Origin: Candidatus Altarchaeales archaeon A3
GTDB lineage: Archaea; Altiarchaeota; Altiarchaeia; Altiarchaeales; Altiarchaeaceae
DNA: 11,319 bases
Assembly (NCBI GenBank): GCA_002083985.1
Contig: MTER01000134.1
Coordinates: 1-11,319 of the forward strand
Reading direction: 5' to 3'
In this document: positions 1-6,558 of the stretch, piece after piece
Position numbering within the stretch: position 1 is the first letter of the stretch
Layout of the letters: each line of letters starts with the position of its first letter
Notes under the pieces: model-generated
Databases searched by the model: none
The model's input: the letters and a program-made list of their open reading frames with translations, nothing else
Told to the model about the DNA's origin: nothing
Program-made: the position numbers and the translations under genes

Positions 1-566
1 CAAAGATGTGATTCTTTTGTTAAGTGAATGAAAAAATTAAAGACCTTGTAAATTAAATTTTCGTTCACTTTTAAATCACCGATTGTTTGCAGTTCGTCAA
101 TAATAAGAACAGGAATTTTTCCTTTACTCTTTGCGTCTTTTATTAAATTCAGAATATAAACAAACGCGTTTTCCGGTTTTTCTTCCTTAAAAATCCGGCT
201 GAAAATTCCTTTTGGAATTGGAATTCCATGTATCTTTCCAATATCGCTTATTACATCACCGACCGTATCTCCCCGTCTTCCCAAAAATCCTGCTTAATAT
301 TCCTTCATATTTAACAACAAATATTACTTCAAGAAAGTCCTTATATGTTGAAATCGGACGCTTTCTTAAATTTAGAATATGCTCAATATTAAGTGGATTT
401 ATTAATAATTATTAATCCATAACATATAATTATTAATGAAGCATTATAAAATAAGTTAATAGAAAATCAGTTGCGGCTTTACTTTTAAAATGTTCAGGAT
501 TTCCTCTTTTTCCCTTTCTCTGTTAAAAAATTCAATATCGTATTCAGAATTTTCGTTTGTTTTCAT
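1..566 (-). pseudogene. Decayed archaeal ATPase (PF01637 type), copy 1, cut by the window edge
   Basis: Reading leftward from an ATG at 566, the first ~35 residues (MKTNENSEYDIEFF..., then REREKEEIL) match the N-terminus of the second ATPase fragment at 3351-3584, then hit a stop near 480. Homology resumes around 380 with NLRKRPISTYKDFLEV, shifts frame near 285, and runs on to position 1. That last part contains a Walker B segment (KIPVLIIDELQ) and the downstream FNFFIHLTKESHL stretch typical of these archaeal AAA-type ATPases. The segment that should hold the Walker A loop is missing and is replaced by about 100 bp of AT-rich DNA containing a 14-bp palindrome. With an internal deletion, a stop and a frameshift it cannot make a working ATPase. 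The family is abundant in archaeal genomes and its cellular role is poorly defined. The C-terminus lies outside the window. Confidence 0.8.
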
Positions 567-585
567 AGTTTATTTAAATTTATCC

Positions 586-679
586 ATGACTGTTTAGAGG
601 GTACAAAAATTTACTTATGAAAATTTCAAAAAAAAATAAAAAAATTTACCCCTAATTTTTTGGGTGGCTGAATAGTTAC
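586..679. mobile_element. IS66-derived MITE, copy 1 (94 bp)
   Basis: The right end (GGTGGCTGAATAGTTAC, ending at 679) is identical to the right end of the IS66 element at 5318. The left end is a degenerate version of GTAACTATTCAGAGGGTAC (8 of 12 terminal bases kept). The AT-rich interior matches MITE copies 2 and 3, including a GAAATTTTC core. It has no coding capacity. It lies between the ATG of the dead ATPase gene and the stop codon of the flavoprotein gene, only 3 bp beyond that stop. No convincing 8-bp target duplication remains, which fits an older insertion with a decayed left end. Confidence 0.78.
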
Positions 680-682
680 ATT

Positions 683-1222
683 TTATATTTCTTTTTTTGA
701 AATTTCTTCTTTAACAACCCTGACAATCTCATCAATATCAGGAAATTTAACCTTGTTTTCTTCAAATTTTTCAATAAATTTTATTCCCTGCTTCTTTAAT
801 TTTTCGACATTCTCTGCAACAAACGGATTATTATACATACATATATGCATTGCAGGAACAATAACAATTTTCTTTTTACTCCCAAGTGCTGTTGTTGCGA
901 ATGTTGTTACTGGAGTGTCATCTATTCCACACGCTATTTTTGAAATAGTATTTGCCGTGCAGGGACATATCAGAAACATATCAGCAATTCCATTAACACC
1001 GCAAAAATAAACATGCTCAACAGAACCGGAAATTTTATCTACAACTTTATGCTCGCTTGCCCATTCCATCGCATCTTTTCCTACAATATTCTTTGCATTT
1101 TCACTCATTACCACATTCACATCAAAGTTCTGCCTTTTTAGTTCTCTTATTAACTTCACATCTTCAACGGCAGCGACACTTCCACATACACCTATAACGA
1201 TTACGGGCTTTTTAACATCCAT
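683..1222 (-). CDS. Flavoprotein of the HFCD family, probable phosphopantothenoylcysteine decarboxylase (CoaC-type)
   Basis: This is a single-domain flavoprotein of 179 residues from the ATG at 1222. The N-terminus reads PVIVIGVCGSVAA, the FMN-binding start of the EpiD/CoaC fold. Further on are a His in VEHVYF (residue 70) where the catalytic His of the family sits, PCTANTISKIACGI (87-100), and VPAMHICMYNNP (122-133). Known CoaC enzymes remove CO2 from phosphopantothenoylcysteine in coenzyme A synthesis. They normally have Asn in a PAMN motif; here the motif is PAMH, so another flavin-dependent role is possible. Many prokaryotes fuse this domain to CoaB (total ~400 residues); here no CoaB part is present. 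A GTG at 1252 would add ten residues and place the start 9 bp after the aIF5A stop. I prefer the ATG because it sits right before the conserved beta strand. It is probably the last gene of the eL39-aIF5A cluster. Confidence 0.75.
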   Translation of the reverse strand: MDVKKPVIVIGVCGSVAAVEDVKLIRELKRQNFDVNVVMSENAKNIVGKDAMEWASEHKVVDKISGSVEHVYFCGVNGIADMFLICPCTANTISKIACGIDDTPVTTFATTALGSKKKIVIVPAMHICMYNNPFVAENVEKLKKQGIKFIEKFEENKVKFPDIDEIVRVVKEEISKKEI

Positions 1223-1261
1223 ATAATATACAATTTCATTATTTATTCGCACTTATCCGAA

Positions 1262-1654
1262 TTACTCTTGTTTTGGAACTATTTTTCTTTTTCCAACCGC
1301 CTCAATATACGAAATTTCAGTATTTGATTGTATATCACTGTCTGCCGGTTTAGAAATCTCAAAAACCTCAAAGGTTTTCATATCCATCAACTGGATTGTA
1401 TCCTTTGTAGCATTCAACACCTGAGCGGAATTTTTATCAACAATAGGTACTTCGACCTTATGACTTGCAGGTATGATAAAAGACCTTCTCCTGTTGTCAA
1501 ATATGCCTATTCCTTCAATCCTGTATTTTGCTTCTCCATGTTTTCCTGGTTTTGAATGATCTGTTGCTATAACTTTGCATGCTTCGCCATCTATTAAAAC
1601 ATACCTGTTAATTTTTATGTTTCTTGCTTCTTCGTAATTTATCTCACTACTCAT
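1262..1654 (-). CDS. eif5a: Translation initiation factor aIF5A (hypusine-containing)
   Basis: The protein has 130 residues, the usual archaeal aIF5A length. The hypusination loop SKPGKHGEAK is intact, with the modified lysine at residue 38. It is followed by the KYRIEGIGIFDNRRRSFIIPA strand region and a C-terminal OB-fold domain (about 70-130). In archaea and eukaryotes the factor binds near the ribosomal E site and helps peptide bond formation at difficult sequences; deoxyhypusine synthase, not in this window, modifies the lysine. The ATG at 1654 lies 20 bp after the eL39 stop, so the two are probably co-transcribed, although the gap also contains TTTATAAATTTTTAAA, which could act as an internal TATA element. 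No frameshift or odd residue is seen. Confidence 0.97.
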   Translation of the reverse strand: MSSEINYEEARNIKINRYVLIDGEACKVIATDHSKPGKHGEAKYRIEGIGIFDNRRRSFIIPASHKVEVPIVDKNSAQVLNATKDTIQLMDMKTFEVFEISKPADSDIQSNTEISYIEAVGKRKIVPKQE

Positions 1655-1674
1655 TTTAAAAATTTATAAAAGAT

Positions 1675-1830
1675 TTAAAACATAGTTGAATTCTTCCAGT
1701 TTTTATGAGACTGCGGACTATTGGTTACCTTTCTATTTGTTTTCAAACGTACCCATACTGGAGCTTTTTTTCTGGAATTACTTCGTTCATTCAAAATTCG
1801 CTTTACCGATGATGTTTTTATACCTGACAT
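1675..1830 (-). CDS. rpl39e: Large-subunit ribosomal protein eL39 (L39e), 51 residues
   Basis: Translation from the ATG at 1830 gives 51 residues, the standard eL39 length. It starts MSGIKTSSVKRILNE and contains the family core KKAPVWVRLKTNRKV (residues 22-36), equivalent to the usual RR(V/A)P-W-KTNR-V motif, followed by the conserved Trp (residue 45). eL39 lines the nascent-chain exit tunnel in archaeal and eukaryotic ribosomes. The C-terminal part is unusual: most family members have a very basic HPKRRHWRRTKLK-like tail, but here it reads NSPQSHKNWKNSTMF, with only two lysines and one His. Residues 2-9 are also less basic than normal. The gene is first in a same-strand run with aIF5A 20 bp downstream, which supports a real translation gene. 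Confidence 0.88.
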   Translation of the reverse strand: MSGIKTSSVKRILNERSNSRKKAPVWVRLKTNRKVTNSPQSHKNWKNSTMF

Positions 1831-1856
1831 TTTAAAATTTTTACTTTATTTATTGT

Positions 1857-1871
1857 ATTTTATTTTTTATA
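1857..1871 (-). promoter_or_regulatory. Candidate TATA box for the eL39-aIF5A cluster
   Basis: On the minus strand an ATATAAAAAATAAA stretch lies about 30-40 bp before the eL39 ATG. A start site 24-27 bp downstream would give a leader of roughly 5-15 bases, as is common in archaea. The surrounding DNA is almost all A/T, so the match is not highly specific. The tandem repeats at 1872-1955 abut it on the upstream side. Confidence 0.35.
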
Positions 1872-1955
1872 TTAAAATTAATCTTACATATTAAAATTAA
1901 TCTTACATATTAAAATTAATCTTACATATTAAAATTAATCTTACATATTAAAATT
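1872..1955. repeat. Four perfect 19-bp tandem repeats plus a partial fifth
   Basis: The unit TTAAAATTAATCTTACATA occurs at 1872-1890, 1891-1909, 1910-1928 and 1929-1947 without a single difference, and an 8-bp partial copy follows. The array fills the gap between the mre11 stop (1979) and the candidate eL39 promoter. Each unit contains a TTAA-AA-TTAA near-palindrome. It could be an operator array, a variable-number satellite, or part of the mre11 transcription end. Perfect identity suggests recent expansion. Confidence 0.93.
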
Positions 1956-1978
1956 TTAACATTATATTTTTTAAATTG

Positions 1979-3178
1979 TCACATTTCAGGTAATTTTTGC
2001 CTGACATAATTATTTTTAAATTTCTCATAAATTTTTTCCATAACTTCTTTTGCACCGCTTATGTCTTTTCTTTTTTCATACAATTCATAAACCTCTTCAT
2101 TATATTTGGGAAAATATCCCCTGATTATATCCCTGATATTGACATCCTTAAAGGAAATTTCGGTATTTTTTTCTCTTTCGTTTATTTCTTCGGAATTGAT
2201 CTCTTTTTGAACAAACAACACTTTTCCTTCTGTTGCCCTCGCTATTTTTTCATTTATTAACGAATTGCCTATTTTTGCATCATCTTCTATTTCCAGATAA
2301 ACCCAGGGTAATTTTCTATCAACAACACTTTTTTCTAATTCACCTGCTAAATTTTTCAATTCGTAATCAATTGCAGAAGATTGAAATTTTTTGTGTATAA
2401 ATTTTCGTGATAATAGAATTTCAACTTTCTCATACATTCCGGTTTCTGTATTTACTATAATAACTCTTGCTTTGTTATGCATTTGTTTAACGACCTCGCT
2501 GACACTTCCTATTTCTATGGAACCTGGCAAAATTATATGTGTTCTTCCATGCGACTTTTCCATTCTCAAATGAAGATGTCCGACAAAAATAAAATCAAAG
2601 ACATTCGGGATTTCTGTCAGTGAAATTTCTTCTTCCGCAGGAGAAAATTCTTTTAGCCCCTGATGTAAAAGTAAAATATTTAAATTTTTTTCGGAATCGG
2701 ACTTTAGCGAGATAGATGATGAAATATTTTCCAGTGCCTTGATTAGTGATTGTCTCTTCTCCGGCGGATGATATTCTACACCACAAATATGGACATTGAT
2801 GTTGTTTTCATTAAATTTAAATACCTGATTTTGCACGGAAAGTTCAATAATATTATTGTTCATATTTTCATTCATTTTTGGAAGTTCTATCGGACACATC
2901 CTCGTTTTTATTGAGGGGATATCGTGATTTCCTGCAATTAATATGACTTTTATGTTGTTCTTTGCAAAATTTTCAAATACATTCATAGCAACGGAAATTG
3001 CCTTAACCGGAGGATGTGAGGAATCAAATAAGTCTCCTAAAAAACAGACAATGCCTGCTTTTTCTTCTATCACTTGTTCAGAAATTTTTGAAAATAATTC
3101 ATATATATCGTCTTCTCTTTCAGATAGTCCTTTCTGGGCTTTTCCTAAATGGACATCGCCGATGATTGCGAGTTTCAT
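1979..3178 (-). CDS. mre11: DNA double-strand break repair nuclease Mre11
   Basis: The 399-residue protein has all five phosphodiesterase motifs: GDVHLG (Asp8, His10), GDLFD (Asp49), GNHD (Asn84, His85), LLHQG (His172) and GHLH (His201, His203). These bind two Mn ions in a calcineurin-like nuclease domain covering about residues 1-240. The remaining ~160 residues fit the capping and Rad50-binding regions and end with charged helices. Mre11 works with the Rad50 ATPase to process DNA ends, and archaea often encode it next to rad50, herA and nurA. Here none of these is adjacent: upstream lie a MITE, an ATPase fragment and an IS, and downstream is the eL39 cluster. The MITE at 3210-3310 begins only 31 bp before the ATG. 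The retained AAAATTTAATTAACA between them may be the TATA region. Confidence 0.94.
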   Translation of the reverse strand: MKLAIIGDVHLGKAQKGLSEREDDIYELFSKISEQVIEEKAGIVCFLGDLFDSSHPPVKAISVAMNVFENFAKNNIKVILIAGNHDIPSIKTRMCPIELPKMNENMNNNIIELSVQNQVFKFNENNINVHICGVEYHPPEKRQSLIKALENISSSISLKSDSEKNLNILLLHQGLKEFSPAEEEISLTEIPNVFDFIFVGHLHLRMEKSHGRTHIILPGSIEIGSVSEVVKQMHNKARVIIVNTETGMYEKVEILLSRKFIHKKFQSSAIDYELKNLAGELEKSVVDRKLPWVYLEIEDDAKIGNSLINEKIARATEGKVLFVQKEINSEEINEREKNTEISFKDVNIRDIIRGYFPKYNEEVYELYEKRKDISGAKEVMEKIYEKFKNNYVRQKLPEM

Positions 3179-3209
3179 ATTTTGTAGGGTGTTAATTAAA
3201 TTTTAATTT

Positions 3210-3310
3210 GTAACTATTCAGATAGTACAAAAATTTACATCCGAAAATTTCAAAAAATACAAAAAAATCAAAAAATTTACATATAATTTTTTAGGTGGCT
3301 GAATAGTTAC
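3210..3310. mobile_element. IS66-derived MITE, copy 2 (101 bp)
   Basis: It is bounded by perfect 12-bp inverted repeats, GTAACTATTCAG (3210-3221) and CTGAATAGTTAC (3299-3310). The right end extends to GGTGGCTGAATAGTTAC as in the IS66 element. The interior is AT-rich (GAAAATTTC, long A runs) and aligns with copy 1 along its length. No ORF is present. The 8-bp flanks (TTTAATTT and CAAAATTT) agree at 5 of 8 positions, so the target duplication has decayed or was never perfect. It sits directly upstream of mre11. Confidence 0.85.
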
Positions 3311-3350
3311 CAAAATTTAATTAAATTAATGGCCTACTTCTATTTGCTAC

Positions 3351-3584
3351 TTAACTGATATATATTACAACATAGTTATCCGGCATTTCAGACCTATTTG
3401 AAATCTCCGAAGGAACTGATGTGAGGTTTTCAATCAGATTTGTTATTAAAGTCGTCTTTCCGCTATTTATAGGCTCATGGATAAAATTTATAAAATTCGG
3501 CTCTGTCCTTAAAATATGCAGGATTTCCTCTTTTTCCCTTTCCCTGTCAAAAAATTCAATTCTCTGACTATCGTTTGTTTTCAT
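3351..3584 (-). pseudogene. Archaeal ATPase N-terminal fragment, copy 2
   Basis: This 77-residue frame begins MKTNDSQRIEFFDREREKEEIL, nearly the same as copy 1, and carries a Walker A region, EPINSGKTTLITNLI (the usual first Gly is Glu). It stops after YVVIYIS, just where copy 1 resumes with NLRKRPIS. Everything after the first beta-strand region is missing: no Walker B, sensor or C-terminal domain is found downstream. It is therefore a truncated remnant of a PF01637-type ATPase of normally 300-450 residues. Its ATG is 9 bp from the left end of the IS66 element, so its promoter was probably displaced too. Confidence 0.82.
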
Positions 3585-3667
3585 ACTTTATTTGTAACTA
3601 TTCAGAGGTATTAAATTTATGTTAATATATTATGATTAGTTATTAATATATAAACATATTTTAGAAG

Positions 3668-5310
3668 ATGGGCACAAAAATATCTGAAATAATTTCAATA
3701 TTGCCGGCGGATTTGCAACAAGCATTGCTTCAATATGGGGAATTTATTGCTTTACTTGCGCGTGTTATTGCTGAAAATGAAGAGATTAAAAAGACAAACG
3801 TTAGTCAGCAGGAACATATACTCTTTATTGAATCTGAAATAAAACGCCTTAAAGACCAGTTAGAATTAGATGGTCATAATAGTAGTAAACCCCCATCAAC
3901 AGATAAAGGCAGAGTTAAAATAACATCTCTTAGAGAATCCACCGGACGATCTCCTGGTGGTCAAAAAGGACATAATGGAATAACACTTGAACAAGTACCT
4001 AACCCAATCATAAAATTGATATAGGCGTAAAAATTTGTGCTCATTGCGGAAAGGATTTATCATCTATTTTGCCAAAAGATATTGAAAAGAGACAAGTGTT
4101 TGATACCCCTCCCATAAAAATAGAGGTCACAGAATACCAAGCGGAAATTAAAGATTGCCCATTTTGCGGACATAAAAATAAAGGAATCTTTCCAGAGGGC
4201 GTTGATCAACTCGTTCAATACATGACTATCGGCCATTTTAATATTTGGTGAAAATAAACCCTACCAACATATAATCTCCCGTTCGTAATTATCTATTAAG
4301 TTTAAATTCACCATAATTTAACTTTAGCCGATTGTCATGCAATATGGAGAAAGAATCAAAGTAACAGGAGTTTATCTTAACCAACAACATTTAATCCCAT
4401 ATGACCGAACAACAGAAATCATAGAAGTCATATGTGGGTAGCCCATTAGTGGAGGAACTTTATATAATACAAATGAAGAAATTTATAGCAATATTGAAAC
4501 AACAGAAAAAGGGACAAAACAATCAATTATAAACTCTGATGTTGTATGCTTTGACGAGACAGGATATTATATGCTGATAGAAATTGGTTACATAGCGCGT
4601 CTACTGAAGAATACACATATTATTATCCTCACAAAATAAGAGGTAATGAAGGCATGGATGCGGCAGAGATACTACCACATTTCCACGGATTAGGAGTACA
4701 TGATCATTGGAAGGCATATTTTAAGTATACTAATTTCACTCATGCTTTGTGTAATGTCCATCATTTAAGAGAACTTACTTGTGCTTACGAACAAGATAAT
4801 TGCGAATGGGCGAATGAACTAAAAACTTTGTTGCTTGAAATAAAGACAAAGGTTGATGAAGCCAAAGAAGCGGGCAAACAGTTTTTAGAATCCGATGTAA
4901 AAGAACAGTATCGCCAAAAGTACTTTGAGATTCTTACTAACGCACTTACTTTATGTCCTTCTAAACATAGCGACATAGTGCCCCCGAAAAGAGGTAGAAA
5001 AAAACAGAGCAAGCCCAAAAATTTGTTGGATCGTCTTTTAAAATTCGGAAAAGAAACTCTTCGATTTATGGAAGATTTTAAAGTTCCTTTTAACAACAAT
5101 TTAGCGGAACGAGACATTAGAATGGTCAAAACACAATAGAAGATTTCAGGATGTTTCCGTTCTGCTGAAGGAGCAAAGTATTTTTGTAGAATTAGAGGTT
5201 TTATTTCCACAGTTAAAAAGCAAGGAAAAAACGTATTAGATTATCTTACCTTGGCAATTCGTCCCTCTAATGCTACGAAGAATATTTTACTTATTGAAAA
5301 GGGTGGCTGA
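3668..5310 (+). pseudogene. IS66 transposase (TnpC), broken by two frameshifts, two stops and an insertion
   Basis: Piecewise translation recovers a ~508-residue IS66 DDE transposase. The parts in order are an N-terminal coiled coil with NSSKPPSTD and GGQKGHNG (3668 to ~4017), the zinc-binding domain with CAHCG and CPFCG, VCFDETG (first Asp, codon at 4553), HDHWKAYF (second Asp), HALCNVHHLREL, and NNNLAERDIRMVK (the Glu). The C-terminal ISGCFRSAEGA block and a stop codon lie inside the right terminal repeat. Lesions: loss of one base near 4017; the 119-bp insertion at 4221; an in-frame TAG at 4439; loss of one base near 4570; and a TAG at 5137 where CAG (Gln) is likely ancestral. The start ATG follows an AATATATAAA stretch. 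Restoring the two lost bases and removing the insertion gives continuous homology, so decay is recent in evolutionary terms. Confidence 0.93.
4221..4339. mobile_element. Unrelated 119-bp MITE nested in the IS66 transposase gene
   Basis: The insert starts CATGACTATCGGC and ends GCCGATTGTCATG, a 13-bp inverted repeat with one mismatch. Similarity continues inward to about 38 bp on each side, including a GGTGAA block followed by TAAAC. It is flanked by the direct repeat CAATA (4216-4220 and 4340-4344). Deleting the insert plus one CAATA restores the transposase frame as LVQYGERIK. This fixes its borders exactly and indicates a 5-bp target duplication. No coding capacity. I do not recognise the parent IS. 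Confidence 0.92.
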
Positions 5311-5341
5311 ATAGTTACTAAAAATTTAATTAACAGATAAA

Positions 5342-5662
5342 ATGTTACTCATAACAACACCAAACATTGAGGGAAAAAGGATTGTAAAATACCTTGGGAT
5401 AGTAAGCGGAGAAACAATTGTAGGAATAAATGTTTTTAAAGACATCGGAGCGTTAATAAGAAATGTTATCGGAGGAAGAGTTAGCGGATATGAAAAAGAA
5501 CTGATAAAGGCAAAAGATATAGCAATTGATGAAATGTCAAAAAGAGCAGAAGATCTGGGGGCAAATGCAGTTATAGGTATTGATTTGAACTATGAATCAC
5601 TTGGACAGGGAGGAATGTTAATGATTTGTGCAAGCGGAACAGCGGTTATTATTGAAGAATAA
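5342..5662 (+). CDS. UPF0145/YbjQ-family protein
   Basis: The 106-residue protein matches the YbjQ/UPF0145 pattern (PF01906). It starts with [21 protein letters not shown], then has [11 protein letters not shown] (residues 44-54), a helix rich in Lys and Glu, and [17 protein letters not shown] (72-88), ending in a hydrophobic ASGTAVII strand. Family members form small pentamer-like assemblies and have been called putative heavy-metal-binding proteins, but no biochemical role is established. No signal peptide or membrane segment is visible. The ATG follows 23 bp of DNA after the IS66 right end, so the original promoter beyond that point has been replaced. The retained AAAATTTAATTAACA may supply a TATA element. 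The next gene, bud32, starts 20 bp downstream. Confidence 0.85.
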   Translation: MLLITTPNIEGKRIVKYLGIVSGETIVGINVFKDIGALIRNVIGGRVSGYEKELIKAKDIAIDEMSKRAEDLGANAVIGIDLNYESLGQGGMLMICASGTAVIIEE

Positions 5663-5682
5663 ATATAAATCATAAAACATTT

Positions 5683-6345
5683 ATGGAACTTATAGCAAAA
5701 GGTGCGGAATCAAATCTGTATAAGGACGGAGAAATTTTAATAAAGGAAAGGATAAAAAAGGATTATAGAATTACCGAAATTGATGAGAAATTAAGGAAAA
5801 AGAGAACACTGAGCGAAAGTAAAATATTACAAAAATTGAAAGGCGAGATAAATGTTCCGGAAGTTTTAAAAACTGATGACAAAAATTTTAAAATTTTTAT
5901 GAAATTTATAGGTGGAAATTTAATGAAAGACATAATAAAAGAATATGAAGAAAAGCAAAAAAAAGAACTCAAAGAGGTAGCAGTTCAACTCGGAAGGCAA
6001 ATTGCAAAAATGCATCGCTTAAATGTAATTCACAACGATTTAACAACATCAAATATAATTATATCTGACAATAAAGGAAATAAAGAGGAAAACAGGGAAA
6101 AAGATGTCTATGTTATTGATTTCGGATTATCATTCATTTCGCAAAGGACAGAAGATGAGGCAACTGACATTGTTGTGCTGGAACATTCTCTAAAGGTTAC
6201 AGGCATTGGATTTTTGTTTGAAGATATTATTGAAGGCTATAAAAACATTTATAGTGAGTGCAATGATAAAAAAGCCGATGAAATTTTTAAACGCCTGAAA
6301 GAAGTTAAAAAAAGAGTGAGGTATTTTGAGGAAGAAAATGTTTAA
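5683..6345 (+). CDS. bud32: KEOPS complex atypical kinase/ATPase Bud32
   Basis: The 220-residue protein has the small RIO-like kinase layout of Bud32: GAESNLY loop, KERIKKDYR (Lys21 as likely ATP-binding Lys), the family block IDEKLRKKRTLSE (residues 33-45), the catalytic loop HNDLTTSN (117-124, Asp119) and IDFGLS (Asp146), then TDIVVLEHSL (161-170). With Kae1, Cgi121 and Pcc1 it makes the t6A modification at position 37 of ANN-decoding tRNAs. Here it is a free-standing gene, whereas several methanogens fuse it to Kae1. Two small oddities: the usual HGDLTTSN has Asn for Gly, and the C-terminus ends RVRYFEEENV without the basic RGRKR-like tail seen in many homologues. It follows the UPF0145-type gene by 20 bp and may share its transcript. 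Confidence 0.93.
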   Translation: MELIAKGAESNLYKDGEILIKERIKKDYRITEIDEKLRKKRTLSESKILQKLKGEINVPEVLKTDDKNFKIFMKFIGGNLMKDIIKEYEEKQKKELKEVAVQLGRQIAKMHRLNVIHNDLTTSNIIISDNKGNKEENREKDVYVIDFGLSFISQRTEDEATDIVVLEHSLKVTGIGFLFEDIIEGYKNIYSECNDKKADEIFKRLKEVKKRVRYFEEENV

Positions 6346-6401
6346 CAAGATCAATAAATTTTTGGTGCTCGTCTCTTTAAATTAGGTTAATTATTTTGTA
6401 G

Positions 6402-6546
6402 GAGATATTTTAAAAATCTCACCTCACTTCGTTCGGAGATTTAAAAATTTCTGAAATTTTTAAATCACCTCGCTAATGCTCGGAGATTTTCAAATCCTTT
6501 AGGGATTTGAAAATAGCACATTTTTAAAATCACAAAGATTTTAAAA
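6402..6546. repeat. Cluster of four hairpin repeats downstream of bud32
   Basis: Four inverted repeats lie in a row: GAGAT...ATCTC (6402-6420), a perfect 13-bp stem (6438-6450 with 6454-6466), a 12-bp stem (6486-6497 with 6503-6514) and a 10-bp stem (6522-6531 with 6537-6546). The second and third are each introduced by a related linker, CCTCACTTCGTTCGGAGATT (from 6422) and CCTCGCTAATGCTCGGAGAT (from 6468). The linker-plus-hairpin recurs at 11114-11157. There is no ORF. The cluster could end the bud32 transcript or be a REP-like dispersed palindrome. Confidence 0.75.
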
Positions 6547-6558
6547 GGTATAAACATA

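Larger units (their letters stand above)
3594..5318 (+). mobile_element. IS66-family insertion sequence, single-gene (ISBst12-like) layout, inactive
   Basis: Inverted ends GTAACTATTCAG (3594-3605) and CTGAATAGTTAC (5307-5318) flank a broken IS66 transposase gene. The longer ends differ: GTAACTATTCAGAGG on the left and, read inward, GTAACTATTCAGCCACCC on the right. The element is 1,725 bp, or about 1,606 bp once the nested 119-bp MITE is removed. No tnpA or tnpB is present, as in the single-gene branch of IS66. The flanking 8-mers (CTTTATTT and TAAAAATT) do not match, so the target duplication has eroded or the ends recombined. The right end is 23 bp before the UPF0145-type gene. Confidence 0.9.

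Noticed and set aside
212..415. 67-codon plus-strand frame
   Set aside because: It is antisense to clear ATPase homology, including part of the frame-shifted segment, so it is a shadow frame.
1872..1955. CRISPR-like array
   Set aside because: The 19-bp units are directly adjacent without spacers and AT-rich, so this is a simple tandem array.
2595..2786. 63-codon minus-strand frame inside mre11
   Set aside because: It overlaps the conserved nuclease motifs of Mre11 in another frame and has no family features.
3191..3325. Longer inverted repeat around MITE copy 2 formed by TTAATTAAATTTT-like flanks
   Set aside because: The flanks are low-complexity A/T sequence with different offsets on each side; chance similarity or promoter sequence is as likely as an extended element end.
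4010..4030. Programmed frameshift in the IS66 transposase
   Set aside because: Single-gene IS66 transposases are not known to need one, there is no slippery heptamer, and the gene has several other lesions.
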